From the NCBI RefSeq assembly GCF_020080835.1, contig NC_058162.1, forward strand, positions 23,839,885-23,903,884: 64,000 nt of DNA, given 5' to 3'. The notes below the pieces were generated by a model. It saw nothing but the letters and a program-made list of their open reading frames with translations. It made no database searches and had not been told where the DNA came from. The stretch is from Cotesia glomerata (lineage: Eukaryota > Arthropoda > Insecta > Hymenoptera > Braconidae). Position numbers and translations under genes: made by a program. Positions 37,201 to 58,400 of this stretch are shown here, piece after piece (within the stretch, counting starts at the first letter, position 1; every line of letters begins with the position of its first letter).

Positions 37201-38670
37201 TGAGGAATATAAGATTTATATTTACTTATATTCGATAACCCGATGTTTTATAATTTACAAAATTTTTTCGGCTGATATTCTATTTAAGCTAATGTATTTT
37301 ATAAGCTTTGAATGTAGCGGAATTTTAAATTTTCTAGAGTTTTAATAATTCGGAATGTTGTCGATCTGACTGGTTTACCGTAACCCCTCATAATATGGAC
37401 TATATATTGAAATGACAATTTTTACTGTTTGAAACTGTAATTTTTTAAGATGAAAGAGTCGTTATTTACTATAGTGACAGCTACTAATCACTTATTTTCG
37501 ATATTAAATTATAAAAAGTTTGGAAAATCCAAAAGTGCACGACTCATAATGCTCATTTAATTATGAAATATAAAAAAAAAAAAAAAAAACTTAAGTCGTT
37601 CAAAATTAATTTCCGAAAAAACAGCTGTAGTAGGAAGGTACTGCACAAGCGCCCCTGGTGGAATAAAATGTACATAATATCTATAGATATGTTAATTTTA
37701 CATGGATATATATAGATATACAGTCTTGGAGTTTTCGTTTTTATTAATTGCAATTAAACGACACTGAATTAATTAATCATTCGCATTCAGTGACCTACAA
37801 TCGTCGATTAGAATTTAAAAAAAATTTAACTCAAATAATGGATTTTTTCACAAGTTACAGTGTTTCCGGGTTTCACACATGACGGACAGGAAAAATTTTG
37901 ACCTATTTTGGTGTTTTTTTCCAATTCTATTGCAGTAAATCAATTTTTAAAAGTATGAAATTAATCTCCATTAAATTATCTCGACAATAGTATGCAAAAT
38001 ATCTTGATTCCGTGAACTAACAAGGCTATAATAATAAAAATAGCCGCCAAAATGAGGCGAAAAAATTTTTCGATCGTAAAGCACTCTCTGATGCTTCTCA
38101 TCATGAGTCGTGCAATTGTGCCTTTTATACTTTCTACATTGAGTTCTATAATATTTAAATTTAAGCCACCCCTGATGTCCGCTTTACTGTTTGAAACTAT
38201 AAAAATTAACCGAAATCCGAGTGAATATTACAGTTTACTTTTTTCCGTGTATCGATTTTTCCAAAAATATGAAAATTTAACAAAATTTTTGGGTCACCCT
38301 AATTAATGCCTATACATCATTTAATACAAGATTAATTAGTGAAAAAAAAAAAATAAAAAACAGATTGCAAGTACTTCTTCATCCCGGTCATCAACATTGC
38401 ATCGCAGTTGCGCACTCACTTATCCAACTGCAGTCTTCAGATAACCCGCAAAAACGCGAGTTATGTTTGCGCATCTTAGAAACGACATCAATCCTAGATC
38501 CTTATGGAACAAGACTGGGTTTATATACAGCGGTCGCATTACGAGAGCTCGCTTCGTGCCCTGGGGAAGATCGGCGGCTCAATTTGGAACGCGCTATTCA
38601 GTTGCTAGAACATGAACCAGCTGGCAGTCCCGGTGAAAAATTTAAAAAACTTATTGAGACTGAGTTATAA
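28565..38670 (+). CDS. msta: MYND-finger/SET-domain protein, msta / SmydA type (complete)
   Basis: Coding exons: 28565-29346, 34625-34851, 34967-35075 and 38364-38670, about 474 residues. An N-terminal MYND zinc finger lies at residues about 6-42 (CGVC, HRCTGC, FYCSAAHQ, WPSHKLTC). A split SET domain follows, starting NTSPELGNHLIAARDLNPGD and continuing with EHSCLANTRHNF and the core GEHISTTYTHVLWSTRARRE. The post-SET cysteines are FACHCKRC and GTLKCTCGSG. A TPR-like helical C-terminus has GHQHCIAVAHSLIQ. This matches insect SmydA proteins such as Drosophila msta. Whether it methylates a substrate cannot be told from sequence. Every junction preserves frame (phases 2, 1, 2). Introns 1 (5.3 kb) and 3 (3.3 kb) are repeat-filled. 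The stop codon is 97 bp from that of the convergent GPCR gene. Confidence 0.93.
29576..31297 (+). mobile_element. Two tandem copies of the AACTTCCCGC repeat family
   Basis: Copies 29576-30441 and 30442-31297 each begin ATTAGGAAAACGGTT and GGCCATCCCTGCAACTTCCC and end TTTCTTAGCGGGAAGTTAAA. Shared interior: three GAGCTC-TTCGAGCTCAAAA palindromes, GATATCTCTCGAACGAAT, AGGTTTACATACTTACA with a CA microsatellite, and AAACGTCGAGATCTGATGAA. Further copies are at 33433-34379, 40803-40930 (partial), 47039-48742 (reverse, interrupted) and 60785-63037 (reverse, interrupted). No coding capacity. Class unknown. They lie inside an older TCTTGATTTAAG-rich repeat (29352-29575 and 31298-31580). Confidence 0.75.
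31379..31500. repeat. 122-bp MITE, PIF/Harbinger-like, TTA duplication
   Basis: GGGCCAGTTTTTTAATCC at the left and GGGTTTAAAAACAGGCCC at the right are inverted. TTA occurs on both sides (31376-31378, 31501-31503). GGGCC-type ends and a TTA duplication are Harbinger traits. A second, interrupted copy begins at about 40344 (GGGCCAGTTTTTCAATCC). Confidence 0.75.
31672..33098. repeat. Foldback region built of CACCGGTGTTA words
   Basis: Left block 31672-31800 and right block 32680-33098 carry many copies of ACACCGGTGT and CGGTGTTAAA in opposite orientation. The right end GGTTTTTTTTACAGTGTAG is of the CACTGTAAAA type. The interior holds a perfect-looking palindrome (32012-32155) and a fragment (about 32265-32660) from the interior of the 27124 element (ATCTACAGCTGTGCAAAAAT). 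It lies in msta intron 1. Confidence 0.55.
32012..32155. repeat. 144-bp near-perfect palindrome
   Basis: Starts TAAGGTAAAAGCCCCAATAT and ends in the inverse, ATACTGGGGCTTTTACCTTA. The 64-bp arms differ at about two positions, and the centre TATATTTGCGAATATA is itself symmetric. A diverged half-copy is at 52617-52722. Confidence 0.9.
33223..33276. repeat. Hairpin with two exact 20-bp arms
   Basis: GATACGCCCTTATGGTTTTA and its exact inverse enclose a 14-bp AT-rich loop. A third, partial copy (ATACGCTCTTATGGTT) is at about 33363. It is probably the centre of another MITE. Confidence 0.75.
33433..34379 (+). mobile_element. AACTTCCCGC-family repeat with long CA microsatellite
   Basis: Full-length copy of the family described at 29576, with the same ends. 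Its CA run (about 34125-34212) has more than 40 repeat units, against about ten in the copies at 29576 and none at 30442. The microsatellite thus expands from a fixed place in the element. It lies in msta intron 1, 245 bp before exon 2. Confidence 0.8.
35110..36286. repeat. AT-rich tandem repeat in msta intron 3
   Basis: About six diverged units near 190 bp, with AAACC or AAACATTTTTTTGTAGA, AATTTTCCCGTATTTCT, TTTAACCAGAAATTGATATC and CAATTTTTTGGAGCC. It is the same family as 20680-21880 in SMSr intron 3. The right edge is cut by the TA element at 36287. Confidence 0.65.
36287..38249. mobile_element. TA-flanked TIR element (GGAAAAAAGTAAACT ends), copy 1
   Basis: TA/CCCGGAAAAAAGTAAACTG at the left and CAGTTTACTTTTTTCCGTG/TA at the right. 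The interior contains AGAGTGAGACCCCCTTCTCT (36661-36680) and GTGACAGCTACTAATCACTT. Both recur inverted in the copy at 50977-53495. About 2 kb, no transposase. It fills most of msta intron 3, ending 115 bp before exon 4. Confidence 0.75.
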
Positions 38671-38767
38671 TTATTTATTTATGAATATAAATATAAATAT
38701 ACATGACTACATTTATTTATTTATCAATCATTAATTATTTAATTATTAATTTTGATCGATGGAATTT
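38671..38767. terminator. 97-bp convergent gap between msta-like and GPCR stop codons
   Basis: The msta-like stop ends at 38670 and the GPCR stop (minus) is at 38768-38770. TTTATTTATT at 38712-38721 gives AATAAA on the minus strand, about 50 bp past the GPCR stop. No AATAAA is present for the plus gene, only AATATAAATATAAA. The two transcripts very probably overlap at their 3' ends. Confidence 0.6.
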
Positions 38768-49723
<10,956 letters not shown>

Positions 49724-50089
49724 TATTTTTTTTTTTTAATTAAATGCTAGCTTGAGAGATATAAAAGCAACTGCTGTTAAAATGTTTAACTAAGTTGTTA
49801 GTTTCTTGTTCTGCTCACTTGCTGGATTTATACATTTTAGAATTTAAATGTAAACGCGACAGAAATAGATAAGACGGACGTGGATCTAGAATTTCTCGGG
49901 AGCGAGTGTGGGTAACTGCGCTCTGGTAACTGCGAACTACTGGAACTTACTGAAGAAAAAGTTTTTTTTATATATGCGGTAGCTAGCCGACATATGAACA
50001 TTTTTACGCTTCAGTTGCTTTTAGTTGAGTGGGTGATCGATTTGTGATAAGTTTTTTTTAAAATCATGGCAATTATTTATATGTGGAGA

Positions 50090-50889
50090 ATTTTTTAACT
50101 TTTGAATAAAATTGGCTAATTTTTTTTATTCATTTAGTTAGTTATATTTTTATTTTTGGAAAAATATATAGTTTTTATTTTGATAATTTATGATTTACAA
50201 AAAAATTTTTATCTTTGAAAAAAATAAAATTTTTGTAAAAATTGTTGAAATTTTTTATTTATTCGAAATTTATTGTTTTATAATTTGGGAAGATATTTCG
50301 AGAAACAAATTTTTTTTTAAAGTATTGTAAAGTTACAATTTTAATGATTTATATTTTTTAATAAAAAATTGTTTGTAAAAATTGTCAGATTTTGAGAAAA
50401 TTTTTATTTATATTAAAATTTATTGTTTTATAATTTGCGAAGATACTTTTGAAATAGATTTTTATCAAGTTATAATTTTAATGATTTATGTTATCAAAAA
50501 AAATAAGTTAAAAAAAATAAAATTTTATCAAAATTTGAGAAATTTTAATTTATTTTGTAATTTATTTTTTAATAATTTGGGAAAATACTTTTGAAAAAAT
50601 TTTTCTCAAGTTTTATTAAGTTAAAATTATAATGATTTATGTTACAAAAAAATTGTTTGTCAAAAAAAAATTTTTATCAAAATTTGAGAAATTTTTATTT
50701 ATTTTGTAATTTATTTTTCAATAATTTAAGAAGATACTTTTGAGAAGAATTTTTTCAAGTTTTATTAAGTTACAATTTTGATGATTTATGTTACAAAAAA
50801 ATGGTTTAAGTTAGAAAAAAAAAATTTTATCAAAATTTGAGAAATTTTTATTTATTTTGTAATTTATTTTTCAATAATTTGGGAAGATA
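50090..50889. repeat. AT-rich tandem repeat, about 130-bp unit, upstream of the GPCR
   Basis: Units share GATTTATGTTA, AAAATTTGAGAAATTTTTAT, TTATTTTTCAATAATTTGGG and AAGATACTTTTGA. Six or so units precede the insertion at 50890, and two or three more follow it at 54213-54560. The array was a single block before insertion. Region 49724-50089 would hold the GPCR promoter, but no core motif was fixed. Confidence 0.65.
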
Positions 50890-50976
50890 CCCGTGTAAAA
50901 AAAAATCGTCTTAAAATTGTCTTAAAATTGTCGTTCGTTTAAGATCTTAAACGTGACACAAACCAAGACTATTTTA

Positions 50977-53495
50977 CACGGAAAAAAGTAAACTATAATA
51001 TTCACTCGGATTCTGGATAATTTTTATAGTTTCAAACAGTAAAGCGGACATCGGGGTGGCTTAAATTTAAATATTATAGAACTCAATGTAGAAAGTATAA
51101 AAGCCATAATTTATAATTTAATATCCAAAATAAGTGATTAGTAGCTGTCACTATAGTAAATAACGACTTTTTGATCTTAAAAAATTACAGTTTCAAACAG
51201 TAAAAAGGCCATTCGGCAGCCAAAATGGAAGTAGATTTTTCAAATAAAGAAAATTGATTTTTAATAAAATAATATAATAACACTAATAATGTATAACTTA
51301 ATTTATGAATTAAAAACAAAATTCAATAATAAATTTAAAACTATTTAGAACAAATTTTGGAAAAAAAATTAACTTTTAAAGAAAAAGTTTCTCAAAGAAT
51401 TGCAAAGATTATAAAATTTGAATTATAAATGACCTAATTTTAAATAACTGCTTAGGAACAACAATTTGCAAATCAATCAGATGTTTGAAACCGGATAAAA
51501 TTTTAATTGAAGAAAACAATATATAGAACTAATTTGTGACATATTTACTGACGAATTACCTGAAAACATTACACGAAAGACTAATCATTATCGTAATTAT
51601 TGAATTTACATCATGATTAAGCTATGATGCAGACAATAATTCTAAAACGGCTGCAACAGTAAAACTGTTTCATTAAACGAATTCTAAAAGGAGTAATATT
51701 GAGGCTATTACCACTTCTGAGTAGTGGAAATTGAAGCTTATTAAAAGAGCTTTACAATGCATTTTACCGAATTTTTATATCTTGTCTCGATCAGTAATTA
51801 TATCAAGTTGAAGTAGTAAAAACATCAATTTTTACGATTTTCAAAATTTCAAAATCCTGTCATTTCCAAATTACTCGCCCGATTAAGCTCATCTTCGAAC
51901 TTAACCTTGGTCTTGATCGATAGATAAAGCATGTTGAGTTTGAGAAGAATCGGTTATAAATTGAAAACGCTATCGTGCTGACAAGCCGCGTTATATCATA
52001 TAAATATATATATATAAATACATACATATATAAACTTTTGAACTATATACATTTTCTGACTCAGCTCGACAAACTGAGTCAGAAAACGACTAAATTTTTT
52101 CAAAGTTGCGCCATGAGGACGGCTGCAATAGTTAGATTTTTATAAAATCTACTAAAAATTGCCATTTCAATATATAGTCCATATTATGAGGAGAAGGGGA
52201 ACTCAAATGGAAGAGAAGGGGGTCTCACTCTGGGAGAATTTAACATTTGAAACAGTAAAAATTATACTTTTAAAATATACATTTTACCAGTCCAAGCAAG
52301 TCAATAATTACAATTTGATTTTTAGCATTGCGTTTAAAATTTACTATTTTACTTTGTAAATATTGACGTTGCTTGTATTAGAAATTTACTAACTTTATTT
52401 TATACTTTTTACATATCATAAGATCATTTTTTAGGTACAAAATGATAAATACCAAAGTCTGAATTCTTAATTATTATACTTTACCATTTTAGACATTTAC
52501 ATAGCGAATATTACTGTTTGAAATAGTATTTTCTTCCATGTAAAGAGTAAATTGTAACGTTAAAATGGTAAATATTATATAGTGAACTAGCCGTTACCCG
52601 CCCGCTTCGCGTGGCGTACAATATATGTGTATTTGTATATCTATATTCACAAATATAGGTATACAAATACATAGAGTGATCATATAATGGTACATGATCA
52701 TCTATTAGGGCTTTTACCTTATATAAAAATTTTTAATTTTTTTTATATTTAATGCCTTCTTATTATCCTTTAGGAATTGAATTTTATAATTTTTTAATTA
52801 ACGCCCACGCAAGGATTTGTGAGGGTGGCATTTCATAAAATTCATTCTTTACAGCTCAAAAACTCCAAAAAAATCAATCTGGCCAAGTTTCAATCCTTTA
52901 GCTGCTATAGATTAAAAGGTACAATTTCTTTTAATTTTACGCCCACGCACGGTCATGTGGGGGTAGAATTTAATTAAATTTATTCTTAACAGCTCAAAAA
53001 CGCCAAAAAAGCATTCTGGCCATGTTTCAAAGTATTAATAGCTATAGATTGAAATTTACGAATTTTTTCTTAATTTGACGCCCACGCATGGACACGCCAG
53101 GGGGGGTGGAATGTCACAGAATTCGTTTTGAAAAAATTTCTAAATGTAATTTGAAACATTCTGACCAAGTTTTGAACTATTAAAAGCCATAATTGAAAAA
53201 TATGAATTTTTTTTCGTGAACACCCCCGCAACCCCCCTTGTGGGTGGAATTTCGTGAAATCCGTTCTTAGCTGACCTCTACTTGGCAAAAGGAATATTCC
53301 TGCCAAATTTCAAGTCTCTAGGTCTTATAGTTCCAGAGATATCGTGATGAGTGACTATCTATATCTATAGAAAGTCTCCTATATATATATAGATAGTAAA
53401 ATCACGATTTTACTGTTTGAAATGGTAATTTTTAGCAGTTGATCATTACTTATTATAAATCGACTGTTATTTATTACAGTTTATTTTTTTCCGTG
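50977..53495. mobile_element. TA-flanked GGAAAAAAGTAAACT element, copy 2, nested
   Basis: TA/CACGGAAAAAAGTAAACTAT and AGTTTATTTTTTTCCGTG/TA. The empty site is seen in the other arm of the host (GACTATTTTAAGACTC). It shares with the copy at 36287 the block GGGGGTCTCACTCTGGGAGA (52221-52240), in inverse orientation. It contains a further degenerate repeat at 52575-53390. Confidence 0.75.
52575..53390 (+). repeat. Interspersed repeat starting GTGAACTAGCCGTTACCCGC, with a 139-bp internal tandem array
   Basis: After CCCGCCCGCTTCGCGTGGCG come about four units of roughly 139 bp (ACGCCCACGC at 52801, 52939, 53078 and a diverged one near 53217). Each has GTGGAATTTCATAAAATTC-like sequence and CAAGTTTCAA. 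It ends CCAGAGATATCGTGATGAGT and TATATATAGATAG. Such CTAGC-GTTACCCGC repeats are common in insect genomes. I cannot assign the class. Confidence 0.5.
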
Positions 53496-54800
53496 TAAGA
53501 CTCTCTTAAGACGCCAAAACAAAATTCCTAGAGCAGATTTTTGAAATTTTGGTTCTCGAATTTGTTGTGAAAATTAATTTTTAGACATTTTTTAGACGAT
53601 TTTACGACTTTCTAACCGCAATATTTTTGAGTAAGATGTTTTTAAATTTAATTTAAAATTGTTAAAAAATTATCATCCGACAATTTTAAGACTTTTTTAA
53701 GACGTTCCGTTTTAATGTTCCCGGGCTCTGTCGCTGTTAGCTCATCTTAAAATAGTCTCTAAATTTTTTTTAAGACTAATTTAAGATCATTTTAAGACAA
53801 TTTAAAGACGCTCCATAATAATTTTCCGGAGTTGTCATTGTGATATCTTGAAATAGCAAGGAAATTTTTAATAATTTTTTTTAGACTATTTTAAGATTTT
53901 TTCAAGACGATTTTAAGATTTTTTTAAGACTATTTTAAGATTTTCTAAAGTCTTAAAATTGTCGGATGATAATTTTTCAACAATTTTAAATTCAATTTAA
54001 AAACATCTTACTTAAAAATTTTGCGGTTAGAAAGTCGTAAAATTGTCTAAAAATTAATTTTCACAACAAATTCGAGAACCAAAATTTCAAAAATTTGCTC
54101 TCGGAAATTTTTTTTTTTGGCGTCTTAAAAGAGTCTTAAAATAGTCTTGGTTTGTGTCACGTTTAAGATCTTAAACGAATGACAATTTTAAGACAATTTT
54201 TTTTTACACGGGTACTTTTGAGAAGAATTTTTTCAAGTTTTATTAAGCTACAATTTTGATAATTTTTGTTATAGAAAAAAATGTTTAAGTTAAAAAAAAA
54301 TTTTTTGATTAAAATTTTGTCAAAATTTGAGAAATTTTTCATTAATATTAAAATTTAATAATTAATAATTCGGTAAATACTTTTGAAAAAAACTTTTATC
54401 AAGTTATTATTTTAATTATTTATGTTGTACAAAAAATTGTGTTTGAGTTGAAAAAAATTTTTTGGTGAAAATTGTCAAAATTTGAGAAATTTTTTATTTA
54501 TCTTAAAATTTATTGTTTGATAATTTAAGAAGAAATTTTTTTTTTAAATTTAATTTTTCATTACATTTTTAAGAAAATTTATAATTTTTATAGAATAGAA
54601 GAATTTTAAATTTAATGGGTTAACTTCACTGTTAATTTTAGTAAAATTAATTGATTAATCATAAATAATTAAATGATTTTTAATTATTGAGGCTACCAAA
54701 TAGAGTATTTTGAAGGTATTGGGAAGAAAATTAAAAAAAATAATTCTACAGTTTATAAATTATCGACATTTTATAATTTCGCTTTTTTTAAGAACTAAAG

Positions 54801-55017
54801 TAAAAGACCCAGTTATTGACACTGGCCTAGTTGTTTGACACTTGCAATTTTTTTCTAATCAAAAAATTAAACTATTCTCAAAAAACCAATTATCTTAAAA
54901 TTTATTATTCAAAAATTATATTTATCAATTTATCAAAGTTGATTAGTTTTTTTTTTTTAATTAAAATAAAATTGCAAGTGTCAATAACTAGGCCAGTGTC
55001 AATAATTGGGTCTTTTA
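54801..55017. repeat. Foldback MITE with GACCCAGTTATTGACACTGG ends
   Basis: TAAAAGACCCAGTTATTGAC and CAATAATTGGGTCTTTTA are the ends of a 217-bp inverted repeat with arms of about 60 bp, including ACTGGCCTAGTT and CACTTGCAATTTT. A remnant of a related family is at 6335-6375. Confidence 0.7.
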
Positions 55018-55308
55018 ACATGAATTTCAATATTTTTCTACTAATTATTAACTGTTCTTATCATTAAAAAAAAATAAATAATTTACTTAAAAATATTCCA
55101 AATAATAAAAAAAAATGCGACAAATTGATTTTTTATAAAAAATATAATTTACTTAGTAACTAAATAATTTGCTTAAAAATATTCTGAATAATTTATAAAA
55201 TCAAAAAAAAAAAATTCCAACAAATTGAATTTTTATAAAAAATTTATTAACTTATAATTTAATCTTCACAATGAATTGGATTAAATAATAAATGAAATAA
55301 ATAAATCG

Positions 55309-55314
55309 TTTATT
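55309..55314 (-). terminator. Candidate polyadenylation signal for the NDNF-like gene
   Basis: AATAAA on the minus strand, about 140 bp after the stop codon at 55458-55456. Confidence 0.4.
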
Positions 55315-55455
55315 ATTCAATTAGATGTAACGATCAACGGAGTAAAAAAATACATTACACATTAGCGATAAAGAAGAAATATCATTCACACTTTGATATA
55401 TACATGCATACGTTTTTAAAATATGTACAAGGTTTATAATCAACTAATTAATTAA

Positions 55456-58400
55456 TTAGAGCTGACATCTCCGAGTGTGTACGTCAATAAGCGGATATGA
55501 AAGCGACTGGCCATTTATTTGGGCAGTAATCTGAAGAAGATAAGCCTTCGCGGGCTGGAGTCTTTTCACGGTGAAGAGGAGCGCGCGGTTGTCGGGAGGA
55601 TTCGCCCTGTCCTCGCACTGCTCCAGAGTGTACTCGGATCTGCGTCGTCGATGGAGTCCACACTGGTCAGGTATGCTCGCGATCCCCGCGGCAGACGAGC
55701 CTCGTAACTCCCGTACCAGGACGCAGTACTTAGCCGCCCCCGCTGATTCTACGCCGACTGTCACTTCGTGGCACTTGCGGAGCGATCGATACTCCCGCGG
55801 CAGACTTTTTGTGGGAACCTGCTTCAACAAATTTTTTTTTGCTTAGTAATTATAATTATCAGTCATTTTTGTACAATTAAAATTATATATTGAAAAAAAA
55901 AAATTTATTTGGTTCAAGAGAAAAATTATTGAATCAAGAAAATTATTTTGAAGAGTTTTATAGTCTTCATTTAAGAAGAAAAATTATTTAACTTATCAAT
56001 TTTTTTTCTATTGAAAAAAAAAAGTATTTTTCTTCTTTTTAGTTTCATAAATTGATTAGAATATTATTATTTCAAAATTAATAAGCACTGGATAATTTTT
56101 TTCATTTTTGAATAAGTGAATTATTATGAAGAAAATTGTAAAAAAGAAATATGATAATTATTTATAAGTAGGGTCAACTCCATTCTGCTCTGTTTGGCCA
56201 TAGAAATTTTTTTTTTTTTTTTTTATTAATTTGATCAATTTTTTTTTTAAATTATTCATATTTTTTATGTATTTAAAAAAAAAAAAAAAAAAATTATAAA
56301 AAACATAAAAAAAAAATAAAATAGAAATTTCATCCAAAATATGAAAGCTAACATTTTTTCAAACTTTTGAAGACAAAAAAGCTATCAAAATCTTTATTTT
56401 TTCTTTGCATATTTTTTATAAAATATAAAAGTATAAAAAAAATTTTTAAATGTTAATTTTTCATCTAGTTTTGACCCAAAATGGGGTTGACCCCACTTGT
56501 AAATAATTATCAAAAGTCACATTCAATCTTAACTACTAATTGAAAATTTATTTCTTCTTTAATAAAAACAAGCATTTTTCCTCTTAATAAATTTATTTCT
56601 TCAGTAAAGAATCTGACATTGTTGTGGGGAAAAATGTTAAAATTTAATCCCGACAGCAATACGTATTTTAACAGTAACAAAACTTGCTTTCACTGTCAGC
56701 AAAATATCAAAATTAAAATAAAGTAAACTTGACTTTTTTCTCAAGCACAGTTTAAGTATATTTTGATTCAATAATTTTTCATCTTGATTCAAAAAGATAG
56801 TTCTTTAAAATAATTTGCTTGGTTCAAGAATTTTTCTCTTTCAGAGTTCTTACTTCGGGGTACAAGATGGAACCCTCTGGCGTGGCTAGAACTTTTACAG
56901 AAGACACTTTTGTCAGTTCCTGGGGAGTTGCGTAGATTCCCAGGGTGTAGCGGCTTCCTGGTTCTAAGGACGGAGCTCTTAAGGAAGCGTGTCCTATTAC
57001 TTCTTTTTTCTGGAAATAGAAATTCAATAAATTAATAAAATTAATTGTGGTTTCCCGAGTAAAAACAGAATTCCGCCGCACCACCGCTGCACTACAGCCA
57101 TGACAATTTTGATTATTTTACAAGTGACGCACTACCGCCGCACCAGCGCCGTGACAAGTAAATAAATTTCTATTCGCCGCACCACCGCCGCACCACAGCT
57201 GTGACGCGCTCGGGTAAAAATAAAATTATTATTTTTTACGAAAAAATAATAAATTTTGTTCGACCGCCGCACCATACCGCCGTTTGATGGTATATACATT
57301 GAAATAAAATATTTGTTGATCATTCAAATAGCTTAACTAAATTTTTTTGGTTAGCTATGGCTTGCAGCGCAGTTGGCAATGTTCGAGACTTCCATGCAGA
57401 CGATCCAGGTTCGAACCCCATCACAGTTCAATTTTTAAAATTCTTTCAGAATATTTCGATAGGCGTGCCGCTTCTGTACAACCCGAGGACAAAATTAAAA
57501 ATCTACATCAATAATACGACTAAAAAAATCAATAATTTCGCGGTGCTTTGGCCTGATTTAAAAAAAAATTTTTTTTTTTTAATATTAGACATTTGATTAA
57601 AAGGAGGTTGATCAATAGGTCTTAGATTAAGATTTCTAGTCGCATTATTTATTAATTAATTATTGCGTGATAAATTGATTATGATACCATTTTTTGTGAA
57701 AATGTAGGTATGATTTAGCATTGGTGCGGCGGTGGTGCAGCGGTGGTGCGGCGATGCTAGGGGGAGTAAATTTTTAGCGTGCGGCGTAATAGTCCGCCAA
57801 ACGGCGGTCGTGCAGCGGTGGTGCGGCGGTCGAACGAAATTTATTATTTTTCCGTAAAAAATAATAATTTCATTTTTACTCGGGTGGACGTCCGGATGTC
57901 ACCCCATTTTGGATGTACCAACGATTACTCCCGAACAAATTGATATTTCAAGACCGGACCTTTTTTATTAGTTTAAGAATTCGATGAACTGGGTCCGTAT
58001 TTCATATCAGTGGCCTAGCTGACGTACTTTTTTTTAAATTGAATTTTTATTAAAATTCACTACGATACAACCGTACAAAGCCAAACGAACTTTCTTATTT
58101 GTCACGTGAAAACTATGGCGCCACTTGATCAAGCTAGATTTTTTAAGATTGCGTGCGCTTATGACAAGAAAAAACGGCGCCGATATTTAAAAAAAAAAAT
58201 AAAAAATACTTTGTAAGAAATTACTTCATTATAATTTTTTTTTTTTTTTAATAAATTACACAGTTATTTTTTTTCTTAAAAAATGAATGAGCGTTATGAG
58301 GCGTGCACTTTTGGATTTTCCAAACTTTTCATAAATATTTTATTTTTATTTTATTATTAACTGATTAAATATACCCTCAATTAATATGAAATTTTTATAA

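Larger units (their letters stand above)
50890..54212. mobile_element. TA-flanked CCCGTGTAAAAA element, copy 2, with another TA element inside
   Basis: TA/CCCGTGTAAAAAAAAATCG and TTTTTTTTTACACGGG/TA (TA at 50888-50889 and 54213-54214). Ends match the element at 27124, but the interior words are TTAAGACAATTTT and GTCTTAAAA instead of GGGACA. The arms (GTGACACAAACCAAGACTA and its inverse) enclose the nested element 50977-53495. It splits an AT-rich tandem array. Confidence 0.8.
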
